Origin: Bacillus nitratireducens
Lineage (GTDB): Bacteria > Bacillota > Bacilli > Bacillales > Bacillaceae_G
Direction of reading: 5' to 3'
Length of the DNA stretch: 64,000 nucleotides
NCBI RefSeq assembly: GCF_001884135.1
Contig: NZ_MAOC01000091.1
Coordinates: 248,001 to 312,000, forward strand
Shown one piece after another: positions 37,341-45,050 of this stretch. Under the pieces are notes generated by a model. That model saw only the letters and a list, made by a program, of their open reading frames with translations, searched no databases and was not told where the DNA came from. The number at the start of each line of letters is the position of its first letter. Position 1 is the first letter of the stretch. The position numbers and the translations under genes are program-made.

Positions 37341-38498
37341 TTACTTCAATTGAATCGGTTGTTGCTGTGTCACACAATGGATCATTCCACCATTTTTATA
37401 AAGTTCTCTCACATCAATTCCCACTACTTTACGATCCGGATATAACTTCTGAATCGTATCGTTTGCGATTTTGTCATTTGGATCGTTATAGTTAGGCACC
37501 AATACAACTTTATTTCCAATATAATAATTGATATACGACCCTTTATAATCAAGAGTTTTTCCATCTTCTAAAGTAACTTTATCTTTACTAAGTGGTAAGT
37601 ATTCATACTTATATTTCTGTCCTGAAGCATTTTTTGCATCTAACAATTTATCCATATCTTTGTTTGACAAGCCCCATTCAGCCAAGTCATCTTCTGCCAT
37701 CGTTACGATTGTAGATTTATCATGAAATTTAGCAAATCCATCAATATGAAAATCAGTAATATCTAAATTAGGCACCCCATCTAACCAAATAAAGTTTGTC
37801 ACCCCAAGGTCACTTATATATTTTTCAATTTCCTCTTCTGATAAATCAGGATTTCTATTTTTATTCGTTACTGCGCTTCGAGTTAATAAAGCAGTCCCAT
37901 TGCTGTCTAATTCAATTGCGCCACCTTCAAGGACAAATTTCCCCCAATCAATTCTTTCAATCCCTAATTGTTTACTAACATTCTCACGTATACGGGCATC
38001 ATTTTTATAAGGAGTTTTCTTTCCCCAACCATTAAATGCTGGATCTAATATTTTTAGGTTTTTATTATTATCATAAACAAAAATCGGTCCACTATCTCTT
38101 GCCCACACATCATCTGTAGGAGCGATAAAGAAATCAACTTTAGCCATATTCAGCCCTTTATCTATTAAAAGCTTATTGATTCGCTCTTTCTCCTCCTCAT
38201 CATATGCAACAATGTGGACTTTTTCACCCTCAGTTAAAGCACTTGCCATCTTAATCCAAATAGGTTCGACTTCTTGTTTATACTCTTGACCATATGTGTA
38301 TTCATGAGGCCATTGTAGCCATGTACCTTCATGTTTATCTTTTTCATCCGGCATCGTATATTTTCCAGCGTTTTTCTGTACCTCTACTTTTTTATCCTCT
38401 TTCCCTTTGACATTTTCATTATTCCCTTCAAAAGAACATCCACTAATAATCGTTATAGATAATGTAGCGATTAAACAAAACTTTACTACTTTTTTCAT
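37341..38498 (-). CDS. Agmatine deiminase family lipoprotein (surface-exposed)
   Basis: A 385-aa precursor. The signal peptide and lipobox IISGC (Cys21) are followed by a charged linker and then a complete agmatine-deiminase domain. This holds DDVWARDSGPIFV, LEGGAIELDSNG, DFHIDGFAKF and the nucleophile Cys375 in GGMIHCVTQQ. All core catalytic motifs are kept, so it should be active outside the membrane. Agmatine deiminases are normally cytosolic, which makes this form unusual. It is a close paralogue of the protein at 30621. A MerR-type promoter lies upstream at 38527-38557. Confidence 0.88.
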   Translation of the reverse strand: MKKVVKFCLIATLSITIISGCSFEGNNENVKGKEDKKVEVQKNAGKYTMPDEKDKHEGTWLQWPHEYTYGQEYKQEVEPIWIKMASALTEGEKVHIVAYDEEEKERINKLLIDKGLNMAKVDFFIAPTDDVWARDSGPIFVYDNNKNLKILDPAFNGWGKKTPYKNDARIRENVSKQLGIERIDWGKFVLEGGAIELDSNGTALLTRSAVTNKNRNPDLSEEEIEKYISDLGVTNFIWLDGVPNLDITDFHIDGFAKFHDKSTIVTMAEDDLAEWGLSNKDMDKLLDAKNASGQKYKYEYLPLSKDKVTLEDGKTLDYKGSYINYYIGNKVVLVPNYNDPNDKIANDTIQKLYPDRKVVGIDVRELYKNGGMIHCVTQQQPIQLK

Positions 38499-38526
38499 TT
38501 TTCAACCTCCTGTTCATGTCTACAAT

Positions 38527-38557
38527 AATGTAAGGCTTAACATAGTGTGAAGCTCAA
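38527..38557 (-). promoter_or_regulatory. MerR-type promoter, copy 3 (lipoprotein deiminase)
   Basis: Reverse strand: -35 TTGAGC (38557-38552), 19-bp spacer, -10 TACATT (38532-38527). The dyad TTAACAT-N7-AGCTCAA is a weaker version of copies 1 and 2. Nothing else is seen in the remaining gap to 38750. Confidence 0.65.
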
Positions 38558-38751
38558 GCTTTTTCATCAATGTAAAAATTACCAATTATTCTCCCGCATG
38601 ATAATCACATAATTTCAATACAAATAGATGACATTCACAAAAAAATTCCCTATATTTAACATTAATATCATTTAACTTCCTTCATAAATTTATTCTAATA
38701 TTAATTCCCTCTCATACACGCTTGTTCACTAAATAAAACTTTACTAAATAA

Positions 38752-38791
38752 AAAAATCGGTATTGATAATTTTATATCAATACCGATTTTT
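38752..38791 (-). terminator. Intrinsic terminator of the serine hydrolase gene
   Basis: AAAAATCGGTATTGATA / TATCAATACCGATTTTT stem. Confidence 0.85.
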
Positions 38792-38797
38792 AAATAA

Positions 38798-39904
38798 TTA
38801 TTTTCCTTCTATTAAATCTTTCGCCATCTTTCTAAACTCTTGATTAAATGTATCGTTCATCCCATTCTGTACGTTAGAGAAAAGAATCACATAAATCCGT
38901 TTATCTCCATTAAAATTATTAAATGTGTTCCATCCAGCTAATACTCCATGATTATGATTATAATCTGCATTAATGTAGAAACTAAATCCATACTTCCTAG
39001 CGGGTGATACAGTAAACATATCTGATAAATTTTGTTTAGAAAGTAGCTTACCATCCATAATTGCCTCATCTAACCTTTTCATATCATCAACAGTGGTGTA
39101 CATTTCACCACAACCATATAGCCAATTCATTCTTAAACGAGACGTAGTTACTAACTCATTATCTTTTTTCGTATACCCTGTTGCTAAAAACATATCTCCA
39201 GGAAAAGTTGCCCCCATCCCAGATTCATACATCCCAACAGGAGTAAAAATATTTTCTTTCACATATTCAGAAAGCGGTTTATTCGATAACTTTTCTACAA
39301 TATATGCAAGCACCATATAATTATAATCTGTATATCTCCATCCCGTTCCTGCAGGAAATTCAAGCTTTTGTGATCCAATCCATGTTACTAACTTTAAGCG
39401 TGATGCTGCATCAACACCACCTTGTCCCTGCTCTGGCAATCCAGAAGTGTGTGTTAACAAATTTCTTAACGTAATATTTTTATCTGCCGGAAACGACGGA
39501 ATATATTTATTCACATTATCCTCTATATTTAATTTCCCTTTTTCTCTTAGCTGTAATATAGATATTGCAACTACCGTTTTCGTAATGGAACCGATGCGAT
39601 ATTTTGTTCTTGGCGTTGTTAAAACTTTATCTTTTATATTCGCATACCCGTAGCCTTTTCGTAAAACCACATTATTTTTATCCGTTACGAGAACCGTTCC
39701 GTTAAATCCTTTATCTTTTAAATATTGATCGAGTTTCGTTGCTGCAATATCATAACGTTTTTGCTGATTCGCATCAACTTTATCCTCAAAATTTGAAAAT
39801 GCCTTCAAACTGTATTTCTTTTCTTTATTTGCATGTATGAGTGCAGCGACACTTCCACAAAAAATAGCAAAAACAAAGAAAGCGATTAACCATTTCTTAA
39901 ACAT
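38798..39904 (-). CDS. Beta-lactamase class C-like serine hydrolase (PBP4*/esterase type), membrane-anchored
   Basis: A 368-aa protein with an uncleaved-looking N-terminal membrane segment (WLIAFFVFAIFCGSVAALI). The serine beta-lactamase/DD-peptidase fold follows, with nucleophile motif S106-I-T-K, a YTD in place of the usual Y-S-N (about 189), and HGVLAGWNTF near the end as the third motif. LLTHTSGLPEQG is typical of the PBP4*/AmpH-like group. Function could be peptidoglycan or D-amino acid editing or an esterase; resistance is not implied. The YTD replacement is common in non-lactamase members. Confidence 0.85.
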   Translation of the reverse strand: MFKKWLIAFFVFAIFCGSVAALIHANKEKKYSLKAFSNFEDKVDANQQKRYDIAATKLDQYLKDKGFNGTVLVTDKNNVVLRKGYGYANIKDKVLTTPRTKYRIGSITKTVVAISILQLREKGKLNIEDNVNKYIPSFPADKNITLRNLLTHTSGLPEQGQGGVDAASRLKLVTWIGSQKLEFPAGTGWRYTDYNYMVLAYIVEKLSNKPLSEYVKENIFTPVGMYESGMGATFPGDMFLATGYTKKDNELVTTSRLRMNWLYGCGEMYTTVDDMKRLDEAIMDGKLLSKQNLSDMFTVSPARKYGFSFYINADYNHNHGVLAGWNTFNNFNGDKRIYVILFSNVQNGMNDTFNQEFRKMAKDLIEGK

Positions 39905-40124
39905 ATGGGAACCCTCTTTTATCTAGTTTCACTTTATACTTTTCCATTCTATTCTATATCTTTTAGTTTTTAAATATCTTATAATCTATCTACTCTATTA
40001 TTCCTCATATTAAACTAGATTCCTTTTTCTAACGTTCAAATTTTAACTACTCTCTATTGTAGTTCTTTTTTACAAAATTTCCACCTTACAATCGGATACA
40101 TCCAACTTTAATTTAAATTTTTTA

Positions 40125-40140
40125 TGTAACATTCGTTACA
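40125..40140. promoter_or_regulatory. Dyad TGTAAC-ATTC-GTTACA, possible operator
   Basis: A perfect 6-4-6 inverted repeat 25 bp before the small-protein start, in the divergent region 39905-40165. The regulator is not known. Confidence 0.4.
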
Positions 40141-40165
40141 CATTAACAAGAATGGGGGCGTTAAT

Positions 40166-40393
40166 TTGAAAAAGACCGATAAACGCAATCGTTTAGATGA
40201 TATGATGTTTCATTATCGAGTAACAAAAAACAATATAGTTTCAATTGAATATTACGGAAAACAGATTATAATTTTAAAAGGAAATGATGCTGAAAAATTT
40301 TTAAACAAAATAAATCGGGCAAATAACGAAAAAGAAAAACAACTTATTATGGCTAAAATTACAGGTAATTTCAAAAGAGGAAATGAGCGTTAA
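40166..40393 (+). CDS. Small hypothetical protein (75 aa)
   Basis: A basic, soluble protein with two beta-strand-like segments (NIVSIEYYGKQIIILKGN) followed by a helix (AEKFLNKINRANNEKEKQLI). No signal peptide. TTG 40166 is preceded by GGGGGCG. I do not recognise the family. It ends 42 bp before a terminator, so it is monocistronic. Confidence 0.6.
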   Translation: MKKTDKRNRLDDMMFHYRVTKNNIVSIEYYGKQIIILKGNDAEKFLNKINRANNEKEKQLIMAKITGNFKRGNER

Positions 40394-40434
40394 TGAAAAC
40401 GAATCTCATTTACAAATTGATTATACAGCATATT

Positions 40435-40468
40435 AAAAAAGAAATGTCACTCCCATGACATTTCTTTA
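40435..40468. terminator. Intrinsic terminator
   Basis: AAGAAATGTCA / TGACATTTCTT stem between the convergent small-protein and MFS genes. Confidence 0.85.
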
Positions 40469-40502
40469 GATTTTCTTCATAAAAGATTTACATTTTTAAT
40501 AT

Positions 40503-41714
40503 TCATTTACTTTTACATAAACTTACTGCTGAAACGCTTAGTAATGCAGCTATCCCCATCCATGCATATGTGTAGCCTTCTCGATCTACTATATAACCAA
40601 ACAAAGCAGGTGCAAAGATAATAGCAATTTGATTAAGCGTAAGTGCAAAACTCATTGTTAAACCTACCGATTCCTCACTTGCAGACTCAGCAACTTCGAC
40701 CATAAAAAGACTAAACCAACCAATTGCAAAAAATCCTAATAGTCCGCTTACCACAAATAATGCCCCAAGTCTCATTGTATGTATACTCATCACAACAACT
40801 AGAATTAAGCAAGAAGAAATACATACACAAATAAACAACGGTGTCCGACGATTCCCTTTGTAATATGTATCACTTATTGTAGCTAATATAATTCGGCCTA
40901 TCATTCCCGCAAATAGCATAACCGAAAATACTTTCCCTGCTAAAATAGGTGTTATCGATTTTTCAACAGCTAAAAATTTCATAAAATGTCCGACTAATAC
41001 CATCTGTAAAGAAATCATACAAATACCTGTAATAAAAATTGGATACAGCTCTTTTTTACATATTACCTTTTTTAACTGCATCCAAAAAGAAATACTTACA
41101 TTTTCTTGGCTCGTGTGTTCTCGTACGTACGATTCCCTATAAAATATGAAAAACAATAACCCACCTACTATACATATAGTTACAATAACATTTATCGTAT
41201 AAGATAAACTAAATTTAAGTGTAAGCAAAGGGATCGTTACTCCTGCTAACGCCCCGCCAATAGGTATACCGGCTTGCCGTATTCCCATAGCTAATCCGCG
41301 CATTTCTTTCGGAAACCATTTCAAGATTACTTTACTTCCCCCTGGCTGGGATACGCTATAAAAAGTTCCTATTAAAAGAAGGACATATAATAGCCCAATA
41401 AATCCCCTTGCCATATGAGCAAGTAAAAGCCCCCCGCCAAGTAATACAGCGCTCGCTCCAATTAATATTCTTTCGTTATATCGATCAAGTAACCTTCCGG
41501 CAAAAAGCATACAAAACAGCGGACCAATATTTACAGCACTTATTAACAACCCAACCTGCATATTCGAAAGTGCATATTTCTGTTTCCAAAATAAAGCGAG
41601 TACCCCTACTCCATATGTTATAAGTGTTGCACTTGCCTGTGCTACCGTTGCCAAAGTTAACATGATCCATTTATTAGAACTACTGTACTTTTCAATTTTT
41701 TCTTCACTTATCAA
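40503..41714 (-). CDS. MFS transporter
   Basis: A 403-aa, 12-helix permease. The MFS signature between helices 2 and 3 is seen in AGRLLDRYNERILIGASA (about 75), and helix 4-5 has GGSKVILKWFPKEMRGLAMGI. This is the oxalate/formate or CynX-like organic-anion pattern. TTG 41714 is chosen because GGGGGAG lies seven bases upstream; an earlier ATG at 41762 has no site. Divergent LysR regulator at 41827 probably controls it. The substrate is unknown. Confidence 0.85.
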   Translation of the reverse strand: MISEEKIEKYSSSNKWIMLTLATVAQASATLITYGVGVLALFWKQKYALSNMQVGLLISAVNIGPLFCMLFAGRLLDRYNERILIGASAVLLGGGLLLAHMARGFIGLLYVLLLIGTFYSVSQPGGSKVILKWFPKEMRGLAMGIRQAGIPIGGALAGVTIPLLTLKFSLSYTINVIVTICIVGGLLFFIFYRESYVREHTSQENVSISFWMQLKKVICKKELYPIFITGICMISLQMVLVGHFMKFLAVEKSITPILAGKVFSVMLFAGMIGRIILATISDTYYKGNRRTPLFICVCISSCLILVVVMSIHTMRLGALFVVSGLLGFFAIGWFSLFMVEVAESASEESVGLTMSFALTLNQIAIIFAPALFGYIVDREGYTYAWMGIAALLSVSAVSLCKSK

Positions 41715-41826
41715 CGTTATCTCCCCCATATCCCTTTCATTGTATGAAGGTTCTGATATCATGTAAAATAAGTGTTAATAATAGAATCCATCAAAAAAAT
41801 TGATACCTTTTTCGGGGTGATAATAA

Positions 41827-42678
41827 ATGGACATAAAAGATTTAACGGTTTTTTACGAAGTTGCGACAGTAGGAAATATATCTCATGTCGCAAAAAATTT
41901 AAACTATGTACAATCAGGTGTAACGATGCGTATAAAACAACTAGAAATCGAGTTAGGTGTGCCTTTATTTTATCGAAATGGAAAAGGCGTTACTTTAACT
42001 TCTAACGGAAAAATTTTATTAACATATGCAAAACAAATCATCCACTTAATCGATCAATCCATTCAAGCTGTCCAAAGTAACGGAACCGAGCCAAAAGGCA
42101 CGTTAAAAATCGGGTGTACAGAATCGACAACAGCCGTTCGTCTCCCGCCCATATTAACGACCTATTATGAAAAGTATCCAGAAGTTGAATTGATTCTAGA
42201 AACAAATACGACAGACCAATTAACTCAGCTCGTTTTAGAGCGAAAACTTGACGGGGCTCTTATCGCTGGAAATATTCAGCATACTGAACTTCATACACTT
42301 TCATTTCGAGAAGAAGAACTCGTTCTCATTAGCAAGACTCCTCTATCTTCCTTTAAAACAATAGGAGAACTGAATTTACTCGCTTTTAGTCAAGGTTGTT
42401 ATTACAGAAAACTATTAGAAAACTGGCTTCAAGAAGAAGGGATTTCACCTAAAAGAATACTAGAATTCGGAACAATTGAAGCAATACTTGCATGTGTAAA
42501 ATCAGGTATGGGTACGGCTATTATGCTGAAATCTATTATTCCAGATTACGAACATGGGTTATCTTTAAATACATTACCAAATCACTTTAAAAAGGTTCCT
42601 ACTACCTTTATTACTCGAAAAGATATTTTCCACTCAGCTGCCCTGCAAAAATTTATGGAGATGATCAACAATGCGTGA
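41827..42678 (+). CDS. LysR family transcriptional regulator
   Basis: A 283-aa LTTR with N-terminal HTH (NISHVAKNLNYVQSGVTMRI, about 17-36) and an effector domain beginning GTLKIGCTESTTAVRLPPIL. It is similar in style to the LTTR at 17554. It faces the MFS gene across 112 bp and overlaps the next gene by eight bases, so they are co-transcribed. GGGGTGA lies before the ATG. Likely role: ligand-dependent control of the MFS transporter. Confidence 0.88.
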   Translation: MDIKDLTVFYEVATVGNISHVAKNLNYVQSGVTMRIKQLEIELGVPLFYRNGKGVTLTSNGKILLTYAKQIIHLIDQSIQAVQSNGTEPKGTLKIGCTESTTAVRLPPILTTYYEKYPEVELILETNTTDQLTQLVLERKLDGALIAGNIQHTELHTLSFREEELVLISKTPLSSFKTIGELNLLAFSQGCYYRKLLENWLQEEGISPKRILEFGTIEAILACVKSGMGTAIMLKSIIPDYEHGLSLNTLPNHFKKVPTTFITRKDIFHSAALQKFMEMINNA

Positions 42679-43183
42679 AAAAAAAATACGCGGAATGAAA
42701 CGAAAAACAAAAACTCTTATAAAAAGAATTGAAGACTCTACTAAAGCATTTCCGTCTACTTTCTATAACGATGAATACTGGCATATGTCTTTACCAGGCT
42801 CTCAAGCTTTTATCGATTCTAGTACAACACCTAGGAAAGTAAAGCGATTGTGCATTCAAACCCTGTTAAATCAAGCGAATCAATTAATGACAATGAAACC
42901 GAACGATACAAATACATATCGAGTCGTTGTTATGATCAAAATAGCAAGCTTATGGAACTCACAAATCATCATATTTAAAAACGACGACTACTTTCAAAAA
43001 TTTTTCAATAGAGATAATGAATTTCAAAAATGGATTCCCCTCCCCAATGATTCCGACTTCGGGCATGAATGGAAAATATCAATTTCTAACAGTGTCCAAA
43101 CATTGCATTTCCAAGAGATAATCAAGGATGAAGATGAATTTTATGATGAAGTAGAACTTTTGTTTATAGGAGAGTTATCATAA
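42671..43183 (+). CDS. DUF3916 family protein
   Basis: A 170-aa basic, soluble protein beginning MREKKIRGMKRKTKTLIKRI. It has the DEYWHMSLPGSQAFIDSS block and an acidic end. I match it to DUF3916 from memory; its function is unknown. Start overlaps the LysR stop by eight bases, giving translational coupling. No signal or membrane segment. Some such proteins act as immunity factors, but nothing here tests this. Confidence 0.65.
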   Translation: MREKKIRGMKRKTKTLIKRIEDSTKAFPSTFYNDEYWHMSLPGSQAFIDSSTTPRKVKRLCIQTLLNQANQLMTMKPNDTNTYRVVVMIKIASLWNSQIIIFKNDDYFQKFFNRDNEFQKWIPLPNDSDFGHEWKISISNSVQTLHFQEIIKDEDEFYDEVELLFIGELS

Positions 43184-43276
43184 AAGGGGAACTGTCAAAT
43201 GAAAAACTTCCCTTTTTCCACTAAACAACATCGCTATATAATGAATTTAACATTTCACTATATAGGAGGTTTTCAT

Positions 43277-43954
43277 ATGGTAATCCCTAAATACCCTGAA
43301 GTCCCACATCTTACGAAAAAACAAATTGAAGAAATAACCGAAATCGCTTTCCTAAAAGAATCAACACCACAACAGTGTGATGCAATTTTCGTTTTCGGTG
43401 GTTCCCATCCTGGGAATTGGCAAGCTCCTTTACATGCTTATCAACAAGGTTTAGGTGCACAAATTATCGTCACAGGTGGTACTAGTTTACATGGAATGAA
43501 ACATCCAAACTGGAATTATGGAGAGTTATCAGAATCAGAAGTAATTGTTAACAAGTTAATTGAACACGGTGTACCAGAAGACGCTATCATTTTCGAGAAA
43601 AACTCTCTCCATTCTATCGCAAATGTAATTGAAGCTAAGAAGATTTTTGATTTTACAACAATTAATAGTTTACTGTTTGTATGTAAAAGTTTAGGAGCAG
43701 GTCGGCAATATAGAGTATTAAAAAAACATTTACCAAAACATATAACTTGTATTCCATATACATTTGATACAAGTTTTGATGGTGATTTTATAATTAATAG
43801 ATATAATTGGATGGAAAATGAGAAAAATCGCTCTATAATTTTCGGCGAATACTTGAGAAATGTTTGCTACGGCCGAAAAGGTGGAATTGAACCTCCTGAG
43901 AAAGAGATTGAAGGATTAGAAAAATACGTAGTATATTACCAACATCTTGCATAA
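43277..43954 (+). CDS. YdcF/ElyC-like DUF218 family protein
   Basis: A 225-aa protein with the DUF218 core CDAIFVFGGSHPGNWQAPLH (about 33), IIVTGGTSLHG (about 66) and a GAGRQYRVLKKHLP stretch. DUF218 members are nucleotide-binding-like alpha/beta proteins linked to envelope or vancomycin-related processes (SanA, ElyC). This one has no membrane segment, so it is the soluble YdcF type. ATG 43277 follows AGGAGG; a 26-codon-longer frame lacks a site. Confidence 0.85.
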   Translation: MVIPKYPEVPHLTKKQIEEITEIAFLKESTPQQCDAIFVFGGSHPGNWQAPLHAYQQGLGAQIIVTGGTSLHGMKHPNWNYGELSESEVIVNKLIEHGVPEDAIIFEKNSLHSIANVIEAKKIFDFTTINSLLFVCKSLGAGRQYRVLKKHLPKHITCIPYTFDTSFDGDFIINRYNWMENEKNRSIIFGEYLRNVCYGRKGGIEPPEKEIEGLEKYVVYYQHLA

Positions 43955-43977
43955 TATTTTTTCAGCATAAAAAATAT

Positions 43978-44003
43978 CGGGAAGCCAATATAAAGGCTTC
44001 CCG
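43978..44003. terminator. Bidirectional intrinsic terminator
   Basis: CGGGAAGCC / GGCTTCCCG stem with an eight-base loop between convergent genes. Confidence 0.85.
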
Positions 44004-44009
44004 AATATT

Positions 44010-44369
44010 CTAATGATGCATAAATAACACTAAAATTACTTTTCCTCTTTCATTTTCCCACATTTCAACAAAGAAGAGATATTCATCTGGAAAATCTTCT
44101 AAAGATACTGGTTCATCAGTAAGACAAATATTATTGTGATATTTTGTATCCCATTCGGCTCTCACATCATCTATTGATTCACGCTCTAAATTACTTTTTC
44201 GATCGTCAAAATAATCGGATATAAACACTTCTTCTATTCCACCGTTATAAATCATTTGTTTCAGTTCTGCCAACGTAGGATTATTAGAATATATTTTATT
44301 TGAGACTACGATGTCATTGTTGTATAACCGCTTACTCTCATTGTCTATAAAATAACCTTTTCTTCTCAT
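44010..44369 (-). CDS. Hypothetical protein (119 aa)
   Basis: A small acidic soluble protein starting MRRKGYFIDNESKRLYNNDI. Its C-terminal end is hydrophobic (FFVEMWENERGKVILVLFMH). No family is recognised. It may form an alpha/beta fold, with the acidic helix at 56-75. It has no obvious partner: the next upstream gene on this strand ends 84 bp away. No good binding site stands out near ATG 44369. Confidence 0.5.
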   Translation of the reverse strand: MRRKGYFIDNESKRLYNNDIVVSNKIYSNNPTLAELKQMIYNGGIEEVFISDYFDDRKSNLERESIDDVRAEWDTKYHNNICLTDEPVSLEDFPDEYLFFVEMWENERGKVILVLFMHH

Positions 44370-44453
44370 ATTTCTCAGTCCTTTATGTGCAGTTTATTAT
44401 ATAGATAAAATATTACTAACGGTATATTATCATAGAGACCTACCTATTACATA

Positions 44454-45050
44454 TTAAGCTAAAGCAGCTGGCGACAATAATTGTGGTCCTTTCCCCATTC
44501 GTGCCAATACCCAGTCATCATAATACCACATTTCTGTTTGACGGCGGCTCATCATATAATCCCAGCGTACTTCACGCTCAAATTCGATGATTTGTCCATC
44601 GCCACCAATTGTCACCCAGTTAAAACTTCCGTTATTATGCATCATCTTTACCCATAAAACAGGAAATTCCACAGTTTGTCCCCCATCAACATAATGTCTC
44701 GTTTGTTTTTCTATGCGAAGCAAAGTTAGGTCATTTGCATATTGTCGATCAACCTTTTTCATTACATCCATTGCTATTTCCTCTGCCTCATCCTTATGAG
44801 GTAGTTTATTAGAGTATACTGGCATCATATTCGTATAACTTAAAAGATGCTTATCTTTTTGAGAAGTAATAGTTGTTATATGAGAGCCACCATAATTTAG
44901 TCGTTCTTCTGCTTGATAACGATGTATTTCAACATTTACACCATCACGCAATTCTTCATGCTCATGCACTAATTTTACATACTTCGGAATGGATAATAAC
45001 ATTGAAACTTCCTTATTACAGTTTTGAAAAGCATTTAATTGATTAGCCAT
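44454..45050 (-). CDS. Conserved hypothetical protein translationally coupled to helD
   Basis: A 198-aa soluble protein, starting MANQLNAFQNCNKEVSMLLS, with beta-rich middle strands (LRIEKQTRHYVDGGQTVEFP, LWVKMMHNNGSFNWVTIGGD). I do not recognise a family. The start codon overlaps the helD stop (TAATG), so the two proteins are made together. This suggests an accessory role to the RNA polymerase recycling motor or simply a shared transcript. Confidence 0.6.
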   Translation of the reverse strand: MANQLNAFQNCNKEVSMLLSIPKYVKLVHEHEELRDGVNVEIHRYQAEERLNYGGSHITTITSQKDKHLLSYTNMMPVYSNKLPHKDEAEEIAMDVMKKVDRQYANDLTLLRIEKQTRHYVDGGQTVEFPVLWVKMMHNNGSFNWVTIGGDGQIIEFEREVRWDYMMSRRQTEMWYYDDWVLARMGKGPQLLSPAALA

